Shown: in pieces, positions 24,943 through 33,661 of the stretch
Position numbering within the stretch: the first letter of the stretch is position 1
How the letters are laid out: each line of letters opens with the position of its first letter
Source: an uncultured Afifella sp.
GTDB taxonomy: Bacteria > Pseudomonadota > Alphaproteobacteria > Rhizobiales > Afifellaceae
Length of the DNA: 33,989 nt
Direction of reading: 5' to 3'
NCBI GenBank assembly: GCA_945787495.1
Contig: CALZIL010000020.1
Coordinates: 1 to 33,989 of the forward strand
Translations under genes and position numbers: made by a program
Notes under the pieces: model-generated
What the model was told of the DNA's origin: nothing
The model's database searches: none
Seen by the model: the letters and a program-made list of their open reading frames with translations, nothing else

Positions 24943-26091
24943 ATGAGACGCAAGACTTTGCTGACTGCATTCACCGTTGTCCTGCTGACCGCAGCCGGTG
25001 GCGAGGGGAGGTCACAGGAGGCGCAGCCACCCGGCGACGTTCTGGCTGGAAAGGCCATCGGGGCCTTGTGCGCGGACTGCCACGGCTGGGACGGCATCGG
25101 CCGCGAGCCGGGAATTCCGCATCTTGGCGGCCAGTATGCCAACTACATCCATGCCGGGCTGTTGCGGTACAAGACCGGCGACGGCAAGGATGAGAGAATG
25201 AACGAGGTCGTCGCGGTGCTCGCCGACGATGATATGATCAATCTTGCCGCCTATTACGCCAGCCTGAAGCCGTTCAACGAAAGACCCGGCGAGTCCGGGA
25301 CCGAAGCCGCCGCGGCCGTCGAACCGGATCCCTTCGCCGCGGTCAGGGAGACGACGGCGGTATGCAGCGGCTGCCATGGTGAGGATGGCAATACGGACAT
25401 CCCCGGCATGCCGAGCCTGGCGGGACAGCACCTCTCCTACCTGATGATTTCCCTGAGCGCGTATCGCGACAAAACCCGCAAAGAGGAGTCCATGCAGGAT
25501 TTTGCCGAGCCGCTGACCCGCGCCGACATCGAGGACATGGCGTATTTCTACGCCGCGATGGAGCCGCGCCGGTCCGAGATCCCGGGGGAGGGCGATCCCC
25601 TGACAGGGATCGCGGTCACTGCGCCCTGCGTCGGGTGCCATGGCCGCGACGGCAACACCGGCGATCCCAAGACGCCCCGGCTGGCCGGTCTCGATGCCGA
25701 ATATCTGATCGTCGCGGTCAATGCATATAAGGACGGCGACCGCGACCACAGCGTCATGCGCGACGCCGTTGCGGAGCTCAGGGAACAGGACGTGAAGGAT
25801 CTTGCCGCCTTTTATGCCAGCAGGGAACCGAAGGCACTGCCGATCCGAAAACCCCTCACCATCAGCCAGTGGACGGAGCGATGTAGCCGCTGCCATGGCC
25901 CAGACGGCAATAGCACCGATGAGCGGTTTCCCGTACTTGCCGGGCAGGACGAGACCTATCTGGCGAAAGCCATGGAGTCATTTCACGGCGGCGAGCGGGC
26001 GAACGAGCTGATGTACGCGATGTCCTTCCAGATGTCCGGATCGGACGTTCAGAACCTGGCGGCCTATTACGCGCGTCAACGCGCGCAGTGA
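24943..26091 (+). CDS. Four-haem periplasmic protein made of four cytochrome c repeats
   Basis: The 382-residue protein has a signal peptide (about 1-24) and four cytochrome c4/c553-like modules, with CxxCH at 43, 141, 229 and 314. Each module repeats the order CxxCHG.DG, P.LAGQ...YL, an AY/SY helix, and a D...LAAYYA ending. It should be a soluble periplasmic electron carrier. ATG 24943 directly before the signal peptide is chosen; an upstream ATG (24898) adds 15 residues without signal character. It is cotranscribed with the membrane cytochrome gene and ends 21 bp from the convergent NrfD gene. A close relative of similar layout lies at 32234. Confidence 0.88.
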   Translation: MRRKTLLTAFTVVLLTAAGGEGRSQEAQPPGDVLAGKAIGALCADCHGWDGIGREPGIPHLGGQYANYIHAGLLRYKTGDGKDERMNEVVAVLADDDMINLAAYYASLKPFNERPGESGTEAAAAVEPDPFAAVRETTAVCSGCHGEDGNTDIPGMPSLAGQHLSYLMISLSAYRDKTRKEESMQDFAEPLTRADIEDMAYFYAAMEPRRSEIPGEGDPLTGIAVTAPCVGCHGRDGNTGDPKTPRLAGLDAEYLIVAVNAYKDGDRDHSVMRDAVAELREQDVKDLAAFYASREPKALPIRKPLTISQWTERCSRCHGPDGNSTDERFPVLAGQDETYLAKAMESFHGGERANELMYAMSFQMSGSDVQNLAAYYARQRAQ

Positions 26092-26112
26092 ATGCCGTCG
26101 GCTGGCATCTGC

Positions 26113-27312
26113 CTATTGCGCCCCGGCAGGAGAGGCGGCTGAGGTCTCCCCGTCTTCAAAAGGCGGGAACAACCGGGCGAGGCCGAGCAAAAGGATGATG
26201 GGCGCTATCGTCAGCAGTACGCCGACGAGAAGCCCTTCCTTTCCGAAGAAGGTGGGCTGGTAGTAAAGTAGTCCTTTTCCGGTCTTGGAGATCTCCTGTC
26301 CGCCGATCACCACGTTCCAGCGCATCATGAACACCGAAAACAGCACCAGGCAGGCGCTCAGCGTGACGCCGACCACGAGCGCCTGTCCGGTGGTCCCGCG
26401 CCAAATCATGTAGGAAAGGATGAGGAAGGGCAGTATGGCGCCAATCGCAAATTGCAAAATGAAGTAAGGGATAAGGAGGCGGCCGGTCACATACTCCAAG
26501 ATGACTTCGATTCCCTCGCGGCCCTTGTAGACAATGTTGGCGAATTCCAAGGCCTCCAGGGCGATGGCAATCATGATGAAGCCCCAGATGGTATAGGCAA
26601 GGCCTTTCACGCATGCCACGTCGACCCGGATCTTGCGCAGCTTGCACGACGCCACATAAAGCACGACCAGCAACGCCACGCCGGAGATGATCGCCGAGAA
26701 CAGGAAGATCACCGGCATCAGGTCGGAGGACCACCATTCGCGCGACTTGAGCGAGCCGTACATAAACCCGACATAGCCGTGCAGCCCGTGCGCCCCGGGG
26801 ATCCCTATGATCGCTAGCGCGAACAGCCATTTCCTGTCGTAGGTCATCGCATGCTCGGACAGATCATAGGAGCCGAGCGTCAGCGCGCGATAGAAACGCC
26901 CCAGCAGGTCCTGCCTGCGTTGCGCCTCCCCGACAATAAATGGCCGGTACGCAAACCACATCTCGATCATCAGCAGCACGACGTATGCGGTGGCGAAATA
27001 GCCGAACATGGCCATCGCCGAGGACCAATGCGGAGTCAGCGTAGCGTTGAACGCACGTTCCGGATGGCCGAGGTGCAGCAGCAAGGGCGTGGGCACGAAG
27101 ATCATGAAGCACAGCGAGGTCAACAGTGCCAGGTGCGCCACCGGCTTCAGCGTCTTGAAGCCGAACACCTGATACAGGCTCGATACTGTAAAGGCGCCAG
27201 CCACGAGACCCGTGAGATAGGGATAGACCGCAATCAGAACGGACCATTCGAAAACCGTTTCGTTCGGATAAACCCATCCGGTGTAGGGCGCAAGATTAGG
27301 AAGCGGTTCCAC
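26113..27312 (-). CDS. NrfD/PsrC-family membrane quinone-reacting subunit
   Basis: The 399-residue polytopic protein belongs to the NrfD/PsrC/ActC family, which exchanges electrons between the quinone pool and a partner iron-sulfur subunit. The family start WSVLIAVYPYLTGLVAGAF (24-42) and about nine hydrophobic helices are visible, including FIMIAIALEALEFANIVY and the GHPERAF turn. It starts at GTG 27312, one base overlapping the TAG of the iron-sulfur gene, with AGGAGG upstream, so the two are coupled. No catalytic molybdopterin subunit is beside them, unlike polysulfide, tetrathionate or nitrite systems; the six-haem protein encoded just upstream is the likely electron partner. Confidence 0.9.
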   Translation of the reverse strand: MEPLPNLAPYTGWVYPNETVFEWSVLIAVYPYLTGLVAGAFTVSSLYQVFGFKTLKPVAHLALLTSLCFMIFVPTPLLLHLGHPERAFNATLTPHWSSAMAMFGYFATAYVVLLMIEMWFAYRPFIVGEAQRRQDLLGRFYRALTLGSYDLSEHAMTYDRKWLFALAIIGIPGAHGLHGYVGFMYGSLKSREWWSSDLMPVIFLFSAIISGVALLVVLYVASCKLRKIRVDVACVKGLAYTIWGFIMIAIALEALEFANIVYKGREGIEVILEYVTGRLLIPYFILQFAIGAILPFLILSYMIWRGTTGQALVVGVTLSACLVLFSVFMMRWNVVIGGQEISKTGKGLLYYQPTFFGKEGLLVGVLLTIAPIILLLGLARLFPPFEDGETSAASPAGAQ

Positions 27313-28125
27313 TAATTCACCTCCTTGTCGATGCCGACATAGAAGACATTCGGCGCATTGCCGGATTCAGGCCTGAGCACCTGCACAAGGTTTTCGCGAA
27401 TAAACTGGCTGACCGGACTCTCCTTGACCTCGAGATCGCCGAAAATGCGTGCGCCGGTCGGACACACTTCGACGCAGGCGGGCTGCAATCCCTTGGTGAT
27501 GCGGTGATAGCACCAAGTGCACTTGTCCGAAACGCCCTCCTCCTCGTTGAAGTAGCGCGCCCCGTAAGGGCAGGCCTGCACGCAATATCGACAGCCGATG
27601 CAGTAATCGTGGTCGATCAGAACGACGCCGTCCTCGCCCTTGTAGGTGGCACCGACCGGACAGACCTGCACGCACGCCGGATGGGTGCACTGATTGCACA
27701 GTTTCGGGACGAAAAAGGCCTCGGAAATGCTCTTCGGAGCCGGAGGCGGCGATGTTGACCGGATCCTGCTGACTGTCGATGTGGGCGTGCTCGTCGCCCT
27801 CGAGATAGACGTAGCGCTCGACCCAGGTGCGGAACTGGTGGGCGTTGCGCGGAACGTCGTTTTCGATCTTGCACGCCTCGACACAACGCAGGCAGCCGAT
27901 GCATTTTGTGGCATCGACACCGAACGCCCAGCGATGCTTAGTCCAGTCATAGCCCGGAATGGCCGGTGGAGTGGCTTCTGCTGCTCCCTGGGTGGTTGCG
28001 GCGGCGTGCTGTGCGACGGAACCGGCCGCAACCGCCACGGCGCCGCCCGCAAGGGCACTTCCGAGACAAGTCAAAAACTCGCGGCGGTCACTTTCGTGCT
28101 TCTCGCGCTGGTCCTTCTCGTCCAT
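27312..28125 (-). pseudogene. Tat-exported four-[4Fe-4S] ferredoxin-like subunit with a 1-base frameshift
   Basis: Two frames make one protein of the DmsB/NrfC/TtrB type. The first part (ATG 28125) has a twin-arginine signal (SDRREFL, 12-18) and the first cluster motif CIGCLRCVEACK, and reads to about 27733. The second frame resumes at ISEAFFVPKLCNQC and supplies CNQCTHPACVQVCP, CIGCRYCVQACP and CTWC...CVEVCP. One extra base (or two missing) near 27729-27735 separates them. No slippery heptamer is evident, so a recent mutation or an assembly error is more likely than programmed frameshifting; everything else is intact. It precedes nrfD with a 1-base overlap and follows the six-haem gene, so together they would form a periplasmic-side quinone oxidoreductase module. 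Confidence 0.85.
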
Positions 28126-28162
28126 TAACTGCCCCTTGGCCAAGCTTCGGTTCGGCGCCGTC

Positions 28163-29200
28163 TCACTTGCAGCTGGCGCCGGCGTAATAGTCGGCGGCAC
28201 TTTCGATATCGGCATCGCTCAAATTCTTCGCCGCGCCGCCCATCACGACATCCGTGCGCGCGCCGCTTCTGTATGCGCTGAGGGCGGCAACGAGATGCTC
28301 CTTGGCAAACCCGACAAGATTCGGCCAAGCCGGATTGGTGCTCACGCCATCGGCGCCGTGGCAGGCAATGCATGCCGCTGCCGCCGCACGACCTGACGAG
28401 ACCGCCTGTTTCTCGGTGCTCAGCGTGCTTTCGCACGTCAGGCTCGCATAATAGGCGGCAAGGTCGGCGGCATCTTCATCGCTCGCGCCTTCAGCGGCGG
28501 CGTTCATCATGTCTTCGCTGCGCGCGCCGGTTTTGTAGGCCATGAAGGATTCGACCAGATAGGCCGCCTTCTGGCCGGCCAGCGTCGGTCCGGGAAGGTC
28601 GACGCTCACGCCCGCATCGCCGTGACAGCCGATGCAGTCGGCGGCCTTGGCTTCGCCCGCAGCCGCGCTGCCCTGCTGCGCCGCCGGTGCGGCGGCAACC
28701 AGATTGAGCAACGGCGAATGTGGGTCGTGACAGACCGCGCACTGCTGCTCTCCGGCGTGCTCGGCGACCACGATCTGAGGCTGCTGCGCCGGCCTTGCCG
28801 CCATCTTTTCATGGCAAAGCGTGCATAGTGCGCGCGTGTCCGCGGGGACCGTCAGCTTCAGATTGTCGGGATGAACCGAACCGGTCGACACATGCGTAAG
28901 CCCGGCCTTGTCGTCACGCCCGCCGGCGGCGCCATGGCAGGTCTCGCATCTTACGATCTTTCCGTCATCAGGTCTGTTGTGAACGCCGTCGGACCAAGCC
29001 ACAAATCGCGCCTCATGGCACGATTGGCAATAGGCCGTGCCCTGGTATTTTGGCTTGTCGGAGGCGACCTCGGCAACCGAGTCGCCGCGATAGTGACCAT
29101 ATTGGAAAAACGAATCGACGGTGAGAAATACTATCGCCGCATACCCCATGGCGGCGAACGCCACCAAAAGAAGAACCAATCGAAAGATGTGTCGCGGCAT
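28163..29200 (-). CDS. Membrane-anchored six-haem cytochrome c
   Basis: The 345-residue protein has an N-terminal membrane anchor (about 6-29) and six CxxCH motifs. Four (58, 85, 126, 154) form a tetrahaem part with the tight spacing of NapC/cytochrome c3-like domains. Two more (189, 277) lie in C-terminal cytochrome c553-type modules (VDLPGPTLAGQ...AYL, DEDAADLAAYYA). It joins a low-potential multihaem head to c553-like modules, and could pass electrons between the iron-sulfur/NrfD pair and soluble cytochromes. It heads the minus-strand operon; an FNR-type box lies 200 bp upstream at 29400. Confidence 0.87.
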   Translation of the reverse strand: MPRHIFRLVLLLVAFAAMGYAAIVFLTVDSFFQYGHYRGDSVAEVASDKPKYQGTAYCQSCHEARFVAWSDGVHNRPDDGKIVRCETCHGAAGGRDDKAGLTHVSTGSVHPDNLKLTVPADTRALCTLCHEKMAARPAQQPQIVVAEHAGEQQCAVCHDPHSPLLNLVAAAPAAQQGSAAAGEAKAADCIGCHGDAGVSVDLPGPTLAGQKAAYLVESFMAYKTGARSEDMMNAAAEGASDEDAADLAAYYASLTCESTLSTEKQAVSSGRAAAAACIACHGADGVSTNPAWPNLVGFAKEHLVAALSAYRSGARTDVVMGGAAKNLSDADIESAADYYAGASCK

Positions 29201-29658
29201 TACGTCCGACTTCTCGGGTTAATCCGGTTTAGATTTCTTCGGTCTATGCAGAACAGTTCTTGTCTGCGCTTTCCCCGATACACGAATCCGTGTCCGGGAA
29301 ACTGGTCGCTGGTGAACTTGCTGTTCCGGTGCTTTCGACTCCTTTTTGGTTAGAGATCGAAGTGTTACGAAAAGCTATTAACCGCAAGCCAATGCAGACT
29401 TGATCTAAATCAAGGTCCACGCTGCGACATTTGCCCACACCCTCGCCGCGAATGCAGGTCCCATTGGGAGCTGACGGACGGTATTTGAAGAGCTACCTGG
29501 AATGGGCGATTGAGCGGCGGCTATTACGCGCGCTAGCGAGCCGAGAAATAGCTGGCGCCCCGGTCGAATGGGCCTGCATGATAGCCCCTCACGAATCCTG
29601 GTACAAAACATCGGTCAGGCTAGGCCTGTTAAGGACACTCGAAAAAGAGGAAAGAACC
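29201..29658. promoter_or_regulatory. Divergent control region with FNR-type box
   Basis: This 458-bp region separates the six-haem/FeS/NrfD operon (minus) from the hemJ operon (plus). It contains a perfect FNR/FixK-type box at 29400. The hemJ frame remains open back to 29431, but those codons do not resemble HemJ or anything else recognised, and hemJ has a good ribosome binding site at 29646-29653. Confidence 0.6.
29400..29413. promoter_or_regulatory. FNR/FixK/ANR-type box, perfect consensus
   Basis: TTGATCTAAATCAA is an exact TTGAT-N4-ATCAA. It sits 200 bp from the minus-strand six-haem gene and 246 bp from hemJ, so an FNR/FixK-type activator could drive either divergent operon. Confidence 0.85.
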
Positions 29659-30114
29659 ATGTTGTATCTGGCGCTCAAGGCGGGGCACCTTATGGCGATC
29701 ATTTCATGGATGGCGGGGCTGTTCTATCTGCCGCGGCTGTTCGTCTATCACGCCATGGCGACGCCGAACGGCGATGCATGGGAGACCTTCAAGGTGATGG
29801 AGCGGCGGTTGCTCAACCAGATCACCACGCCGGCGATGATCGCCAGCTGGGTGTTGGGCGGGGCGATCGTGTTGCTGCCCGCCGGCTGGGCACCCGATGA
29901 GACCGGCGGCGAACTGATCGGGGAATACTGGTATCTGGCCAAGCTGGCGCTGGTGATCCTGCTCACCTTATATCATGCCATGCTGATCCACTATGTGCGG
30001 GTCTTCGCCCGCGATGGGAACGTGCGCTCGCACGTCTATTACCGTTTCTTCAATGAGGTACCGACCCTGGTGATGATCGGCGTCATCGTGCTGGTGGTCT
30101 ATCATCCGTTCTGA
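29659..30114 (+). CDS. hemJ: Protoporphyrinogen IX oxidase HemJ
   Basis: The 151-residue membrane protein matches HemJ, which oxidises protoporphyrinogen IX to protoporphyrin IX in haem synthesis. Visible signatures are the N-terminal LKAGHLMAIISWMAGLFYLP with the conserved His10, FKVMERRLLNQITTPAM (44-60), and NEVPTLVMIGVIVLVVYHPF at the C-terminus, with four membrane helices. ATG 29659 follows GAGGAAAG. Finding it as the first gene in front of a nine-haem cytochrome suggests haem supply is co-induced with the cytochromes. It may be an extra copy besides a housekeeping hemJ. Confidence 0.93.
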   Translation: MLYLALKAGHLMAIISWMAGLFYLPRLFVYHAMATPNGDAWETFKVMERRLLNQITTPAMIASWVLGGAIVLLPAGWAPDETGGELIGEYWYLAKLALVILLTLYHAMLIHYVRVFARDGNVRSHVYYRFFNEVPTLVMIGVIVLVVYHPF

Positions 30115-30219
30115 CCGCCGAATCCGGCAATCTCGGCGTGCTCGAGCCGACCCCGATTGGTCCTCCAGCCCGGCCTGCAGAGCATGGATTGGCGCTCCAG
30201 GTAGGGAATTTTGACCCAA

Positions 30220-30233
30220 TTGATCTGACTCAA
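30220..30233. promoter_or_regulatory. FNR-type box with one mismatch
   Basis: TTGATCTGACTCAA differs from TTGAT-N4-ATCAA at one base. It lies 67 bp before the start chosen for the nine-haem protein, inside the 185-bp gap after hemJ, so the nine-haem gene could have its own oxygen-controlled promoter. Confidence 0.5.
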
Positions 30234-30299
30234 TTACAACAGGAGAGCTTCCACATAGGTGTGAGCCTGGATAAGCGGAAGCTGGAAGGCACGAAGACA

Positions 30300-32147
30300 A
30301 TGCGCATGGCGAGGTTGTCAGCTTGGCTGTTTGCCTGCATCGTTCTACTGGCGGCAGGGCCGGACAACTGGGTGAGCCAAGCCGCCGCCCAGACGGCGAC
30401 GGACGGAGAAGCTTCTGGCGAAAGCAGTCTGGGAGAACCCGACAACGAGCTGTGCATAGGCTGCCACGGCGCGGAAGGGTTTGAGATTCCGGGCGCCGAC
30501 GGCGAAATACGCAACCTGCATATTCGGTCGGATGAATACGGAAAGAGCGTGCACGGAAAACGCTTTTGCGTCGAGTGTCACAAGGACGTTGTCGAGATCC
30601 CTCACCGGCCGGGTATCGACAGAAAAATTGGCTGCGTACAGTGCCACCGCAGCATGTGGGACACCGCGCGGCAACAGAATTATTTCAGGATAGAGGATTT
30701 TGCGAGATTGGGCGTGGTCGTGGAGAAGATCGAGAGCTACATGCACTCGGTTCACGCCAGGCCCAGCCTGGAGGACCAGTCGAAAACCAATGCGACCTGC
30801 TATGATTGCCACAACGCCCACTACGTGACCCAGATCGACAGCTCGGTCGGCGCGGAAGGGCGGCTAAAGATTCCGGAGATTTGCGGTAGATGCCATACGG
30901 AGCAATTGGCCGACTATAAGACATCGGTGCATGGACAGTCGGTCATGACCGATTCCAACCCCTACGCGGCCGTCTGCACAGACTGTCACACCACGCACGA
31001 GATTGAGTCTCCGGAGGTCACTTCGATCAGAGTCGGGATTACCAGGAATTGCGGAAACTGCCACGACCAGGAACTGGAAAGCTATCTGGGCACCTATCAC
31101 GGCCAGGTCAGCACGCTGGGCTATGCCTATACGGCAAAGTGCTTCGACTGCCACGGAAGCCACGAGATCCAGAGGGTGGAAAACGAGGCCTCCCTGGTCC
31201 ACAAGAACAACCGCATTCAGACCTGCCGGAAGTGCCACGAGGACGCGACCGCGGGATTTTCCACATTCCAGCCGCACGGCAACACCGGCGATTTTGAGCG
31301 CTATCCCTATCTGTGGATTGCCGCCAAGGGCATGGGCGCGCTGCTCATCGGCGTGTTTGCCTTCTTCTGGACCCATTCGGCGCTGTGGTTCTACCGCGAA
31401 TACAAAGACCGCAAGGAAGGCCGGAACCAGCCGCACGTCAAAATGGACAAGCTGCCGCCCGGAGAGAAAAGATACTTCAAGCGCTGGCCCGCCGCCTGGC
31501 GCCTCGTGCACCTCATCTTCGCGGTCGCAATCATGACCCTGGTGCTGACCGGAACCGCTGTGCTCTATGGGGAATCCGCCTGGGCGCAGGGCGTGATGAA
31601 TCTGCTCGGCGGGCCCAAGGCGGCGGCGATCGTGCACCGGGTCGCGGCAGCGACGTTCATGGCGGTGTTCTTCGGGCACCTCATCTATGTCACATACTAT
31701 CTTACCCGCAACTGGAAGACGTTCCGGATTTTCGGACCGACCTCGACAGTGCCCAACCTGCAGGACCTCTGGGACCTGATCGCCATGTTCAAGTGGTTCT
31801 TCGGCATGGCGCCGCGGCCGATGTTCGATCACTGGACCTACTGGAAAAAGTTCGACTACTGGGCGCCGTTCTGGGGCATGGTGATCATCGGCTTCAGCGG
31901 TCTGATGCTGTGGTTCCCCGAGACAACGGCCTCGGTCCTGCCCGGATGGGTGTTCAACGTCGCAACCCTCATCCACGGCGAAGAGGCGTTCCTGGCCGCC
32001 GTGTTCCTGTTCTCGGTCCACTTCTTCAACGTGCATTTCAGACCGGACAAGTTCCCCATGGATATCCTGATGTTCACCGGTGCCATGCCGCTGGAGGAAT
32101 TCCAGCGCGAGCACACGCTGGAATATCGGCGTCTGCTGGAGGACTGA
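30300..32147 (+). CDS. Nine-haem c-type / b-type membrane cytochrome, CbcL-like
   Basis: The 615-residue protein has a signal peptide (1-30), a periplasmic domain with nine CxxCH motifs (52, 90, 112, 167, 195, 226, 251, 281, 309), then a membrane domain with about five helices (340-362, 401-424, 445-468, 522-543, 554-577) holding histidines H359, H404, H446, H460, H559 and H574 that could bind two b haems. This matches the plan of Geobacter CbcL, an inner-membrane quinol oxidoreductase with nine c haems and a HydC/FdnI-type diheme b domain. It likely moves electrons between quinol and periplasmic carriers. ATG 30300 directly before the signal peptide is chosen over 30138. It lies after hemJ and before the four-haem lipoprotein gene. 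Confidence 0.88.
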   Translation: MRMARLSAWLFACIVLLAAGPDNWVSQAAAQTATDGEASGESSLGEPDNELCIGCHGAEGFEIPGADGEIRNLHIRSDEYGKSVHGKRFCVECHKDVVEIPHRPGIDRKIGCVQCHRSMWDTARQQNYFRIEDFARLGVVVEKIESYMHSVHARPSLEDQSKTNATCYDCHNAHYVTQIDSSVGAEGRLKIPEICGRCHTEQLADYKTSVHGQSVMTDSNPYAAVCTDCHTTHEIESPEVTSIRVGITRNCGNCHDQELESYLGTYHGQVSTLGYAYTAKCFDCHGSHEIQRVENEASLVHKNNRIQTCRKCHEDATAGFSTFQPHGNTGDFERYPYLWIAAKGMGALLIGVFAFFWTHSALWFYREYKDRKEGRNQPHVKMDKLPPGEKRYFKRWPAAWRLVHLIFAVAIMTLVLTGTAVLYGESAWAQGVMNLLGGPKAAAIVHRVAAATFMAVFFGHLIYVTYYLTRNWKTFRIFGPTSTVPNLQDLWDLIAMFKWFFGMAPRPMFDHWTYWKKFDYWAPFWGMVIIGFSGLMLWFPETTASVLPGWVFNVATLIHGEEAFLAAVFLFSVHFFNVHFRPDKFPMDILMFTGAMPLEEFQREHTLEYRRLLED

Positions 32148-32233
32148 CGCTTTTGGTGCTGGTGTTGATCGGCTTTGGAGGACATTTGGTGTCGGGATAG
32201 GGACGACACTTTCACCATAGGGAGATCCTATCG

Positions 32234-33445
32234 ATGGCAAGAATGCTCAATGGCGAATGCAGGACCGTTTCTGCGGAGCGCGTCGCCATGCGCTCGTCAC
32301 CTGTCGAACCGTCCTCAACCTCAAGGTTGTCGACGCGAACGCTTGCATTCGTCGTACTGCTGCCACTGGTGCTGATCGGCTGTGAGGAGACTAAGGAAGC
32401 TGCCATTGGGCCGGCCGACATCGCGGCTGGCAAGGCTGTTGTCGAGGCCCAGTGCGCCGGCTGCCACGGTTCGGACGGACGCGGGGTGGCACCCGGCATC
32501 CCGGATCTGGCCGCCCAGGAGGCGCGTTATCTGGTCGCATCATTGACCGCCTATAAGCAGGGCACTCGGACCCATGCCGCGCTTCAGGACCTGACCGTCG
32601 AGATGAAGGATGCGGATGTCCGAAACGTCGCTGGCTTCTTTGCCAGTCTGCCACCGCTTGAGGCCGCGGCGGACCAGGGGATGCCTTCTGTCCTGTCGCC
32701 TTATGAAAAGGGTGAAGCGGCCTCGGATGTCTGCGCCCGCTGCCACGGCGAAGACGGCAACAGCACGACTGTCGGCATACCCACCCTGGCTGGCCAGCAA
32801 CCGCGTTATTTCGTCTCCGCCGTGCGGGCCTATCTGGACGGACGCCGCAGCATCGAAGGAAAGGAGATGCTGCGTGAGCTGAGCCATGTCGATCTTGAAA
32901 GCCTGGCGCTCTACTACGCCTCTCAGAGTCCGGCGCGACGCGAGGCGCCCGCTTTCGGCGATCCCGCCGCCGGCGAACCGTTGAGCGCGCGCTGCGGCGG
33001 CTGCCATGGTGCGTACGGCGTCAGCCACGAGACCTCGACGCCGAGCCTTGCCAGCCAGGAGCCTCACTATCTGATCAAGGCCATCAAGGCTTACAGGGAT
33101 CAGACTCGCCAGCACAGCGTCATGCTCGACGACAATACCGACGAGGAAATCGAGAACCTCGTCGCCTTCTACACGGTTCAGGAATCGGCCGCCGCCGAAG
33201 GCGCGGTGATCACCGTGGAGGAGTTGGTCGCCAAGTGTGATCGTTGTCATGGCGAGGGGGTCGAGCAGCCCACCTTGACCGTTCCGAAGATTGCCGGACA
33301 AAACCGGGCGTATCTCATAAACGCCATGAGGGCGTACCGTGACGGCAAGCGCGGCAATTCGATGATGCACAGTATGAGCCTGCCCTACAGCGAGGCGATC
33401 ATCGAAAGTGTTGCGTCACTGTATTCAAGTCAGCCGGCCAGATGA
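32234..33445 (+). CDS. Four-haem cytochrome c lipoprotein
   Basis: The 403-residue protein has a lipobox LVLIGC with C50, so the mature protein is probably lipid-anchored, then four cytochrome c repeats with CxxCH at 74, 167, 254 and 335. Its module order and wording (P.LAGQ...YF, A.RAY..G.R) match the soluble four-haem protein at 24943, so the two are paralogues with different anchoring. ATG 32234 has GGGAG upstream; ATG 32288 would shorten the unusual 40-residue lead before the lipobox. It follows the nine-haem gene by 86 bp and may be its electron acceptor. Confidence 0.87.
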   Translation: MARMLNGECRTVSAERVAMRSSPVEPSSTSRLSTRTLAFVVLLPLVLIGCEETKEAAIGPADIAAGKAVVEAQCAGCHGSDGRGVAPGIPDLAAQEARYLVASLTAYKQGTRTHAALQDLTVEMKDADVRNVAGFFASLPPLEAAADQGMPSVLSPYEKGEAASDVCARCHGEDGNSTTVGIPTLAGQQPRYFVSAVRAYLDGRRSIEGKEMLRELSHVDLESLALYYASQSPARREAPAFGDPAAGEPLSARCGGCHGAYGVSHETSTPSLASQEPHYLIKAIKAYRDQTRQHSVMLDDNTDEEIENLVAFYTVQESAAAEGAVITVEELVAKCDRCHGEGVEQPTLTVPKIAGQNRAYLINAMRAYRDGKRGNSMMHSMSLPYSEAIIESVASLYSSQPAR

Positions 33446-33490
33446 GCCTTGACCTGGATCTTGCGCCACACGCAATGACTGCTGTAGCGA

Positions 33491-33520
33491 AACGGCCGCG
33501 ACTCGCGCGTCGTGGCCGTT
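33491..33520. terminator. Hairpin between convergent genes, possible bidirectional terminator
   Basis: AACGGCCGCGAC and GTCGTGGCCGTT pair over 12 positions with one G-T wobble around the loop TCGCGC. It lies 45 bp after the four-haem lipoprotein and before the end of the convergent cytochrome gene at 33662. There is no T-run, so termination strength is uncertain. The remainder of 33446-33661 shows no gene. Confidence 0.5.
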
Positions 33521-33661
33521 CCGCTCGTGGCACGTGAGATCGAAACTGAGATTGAAACCGCCATCGCAGAATCCTCAACACCGTATCCGGCGATCAACCG
33601 GCCTTCATCGCAAGCGAGCAGGCCGCAAAGAGCTCGGTATCGAAGACGCGAAACAGCTGCG

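Noticed and set aside
27727-27737. Programmed ribosomal frameshift in the ferredoxin gene
   Set aside because: No slippery heptamer and no obvious stimulatory structure was seen; related subunits are made from one frame.
29431-29658. N-terminal extension of hemJ by 76 codons
   Set aside because: HemJ proteins begin near the LKAGHLMAI segment, and a good ribosome binding site precedes ATG 29659. The upstream codons overlap the regulatory region.
30864-32240. Long open frame of 458 codons antisense to the nine-haem gene
   Set aside because: It mirrors the coding frame of a gene with nine haem motifs and a signal peptide. The translated product has no recognisable domain; it is a shadow of GC-rich codon use.
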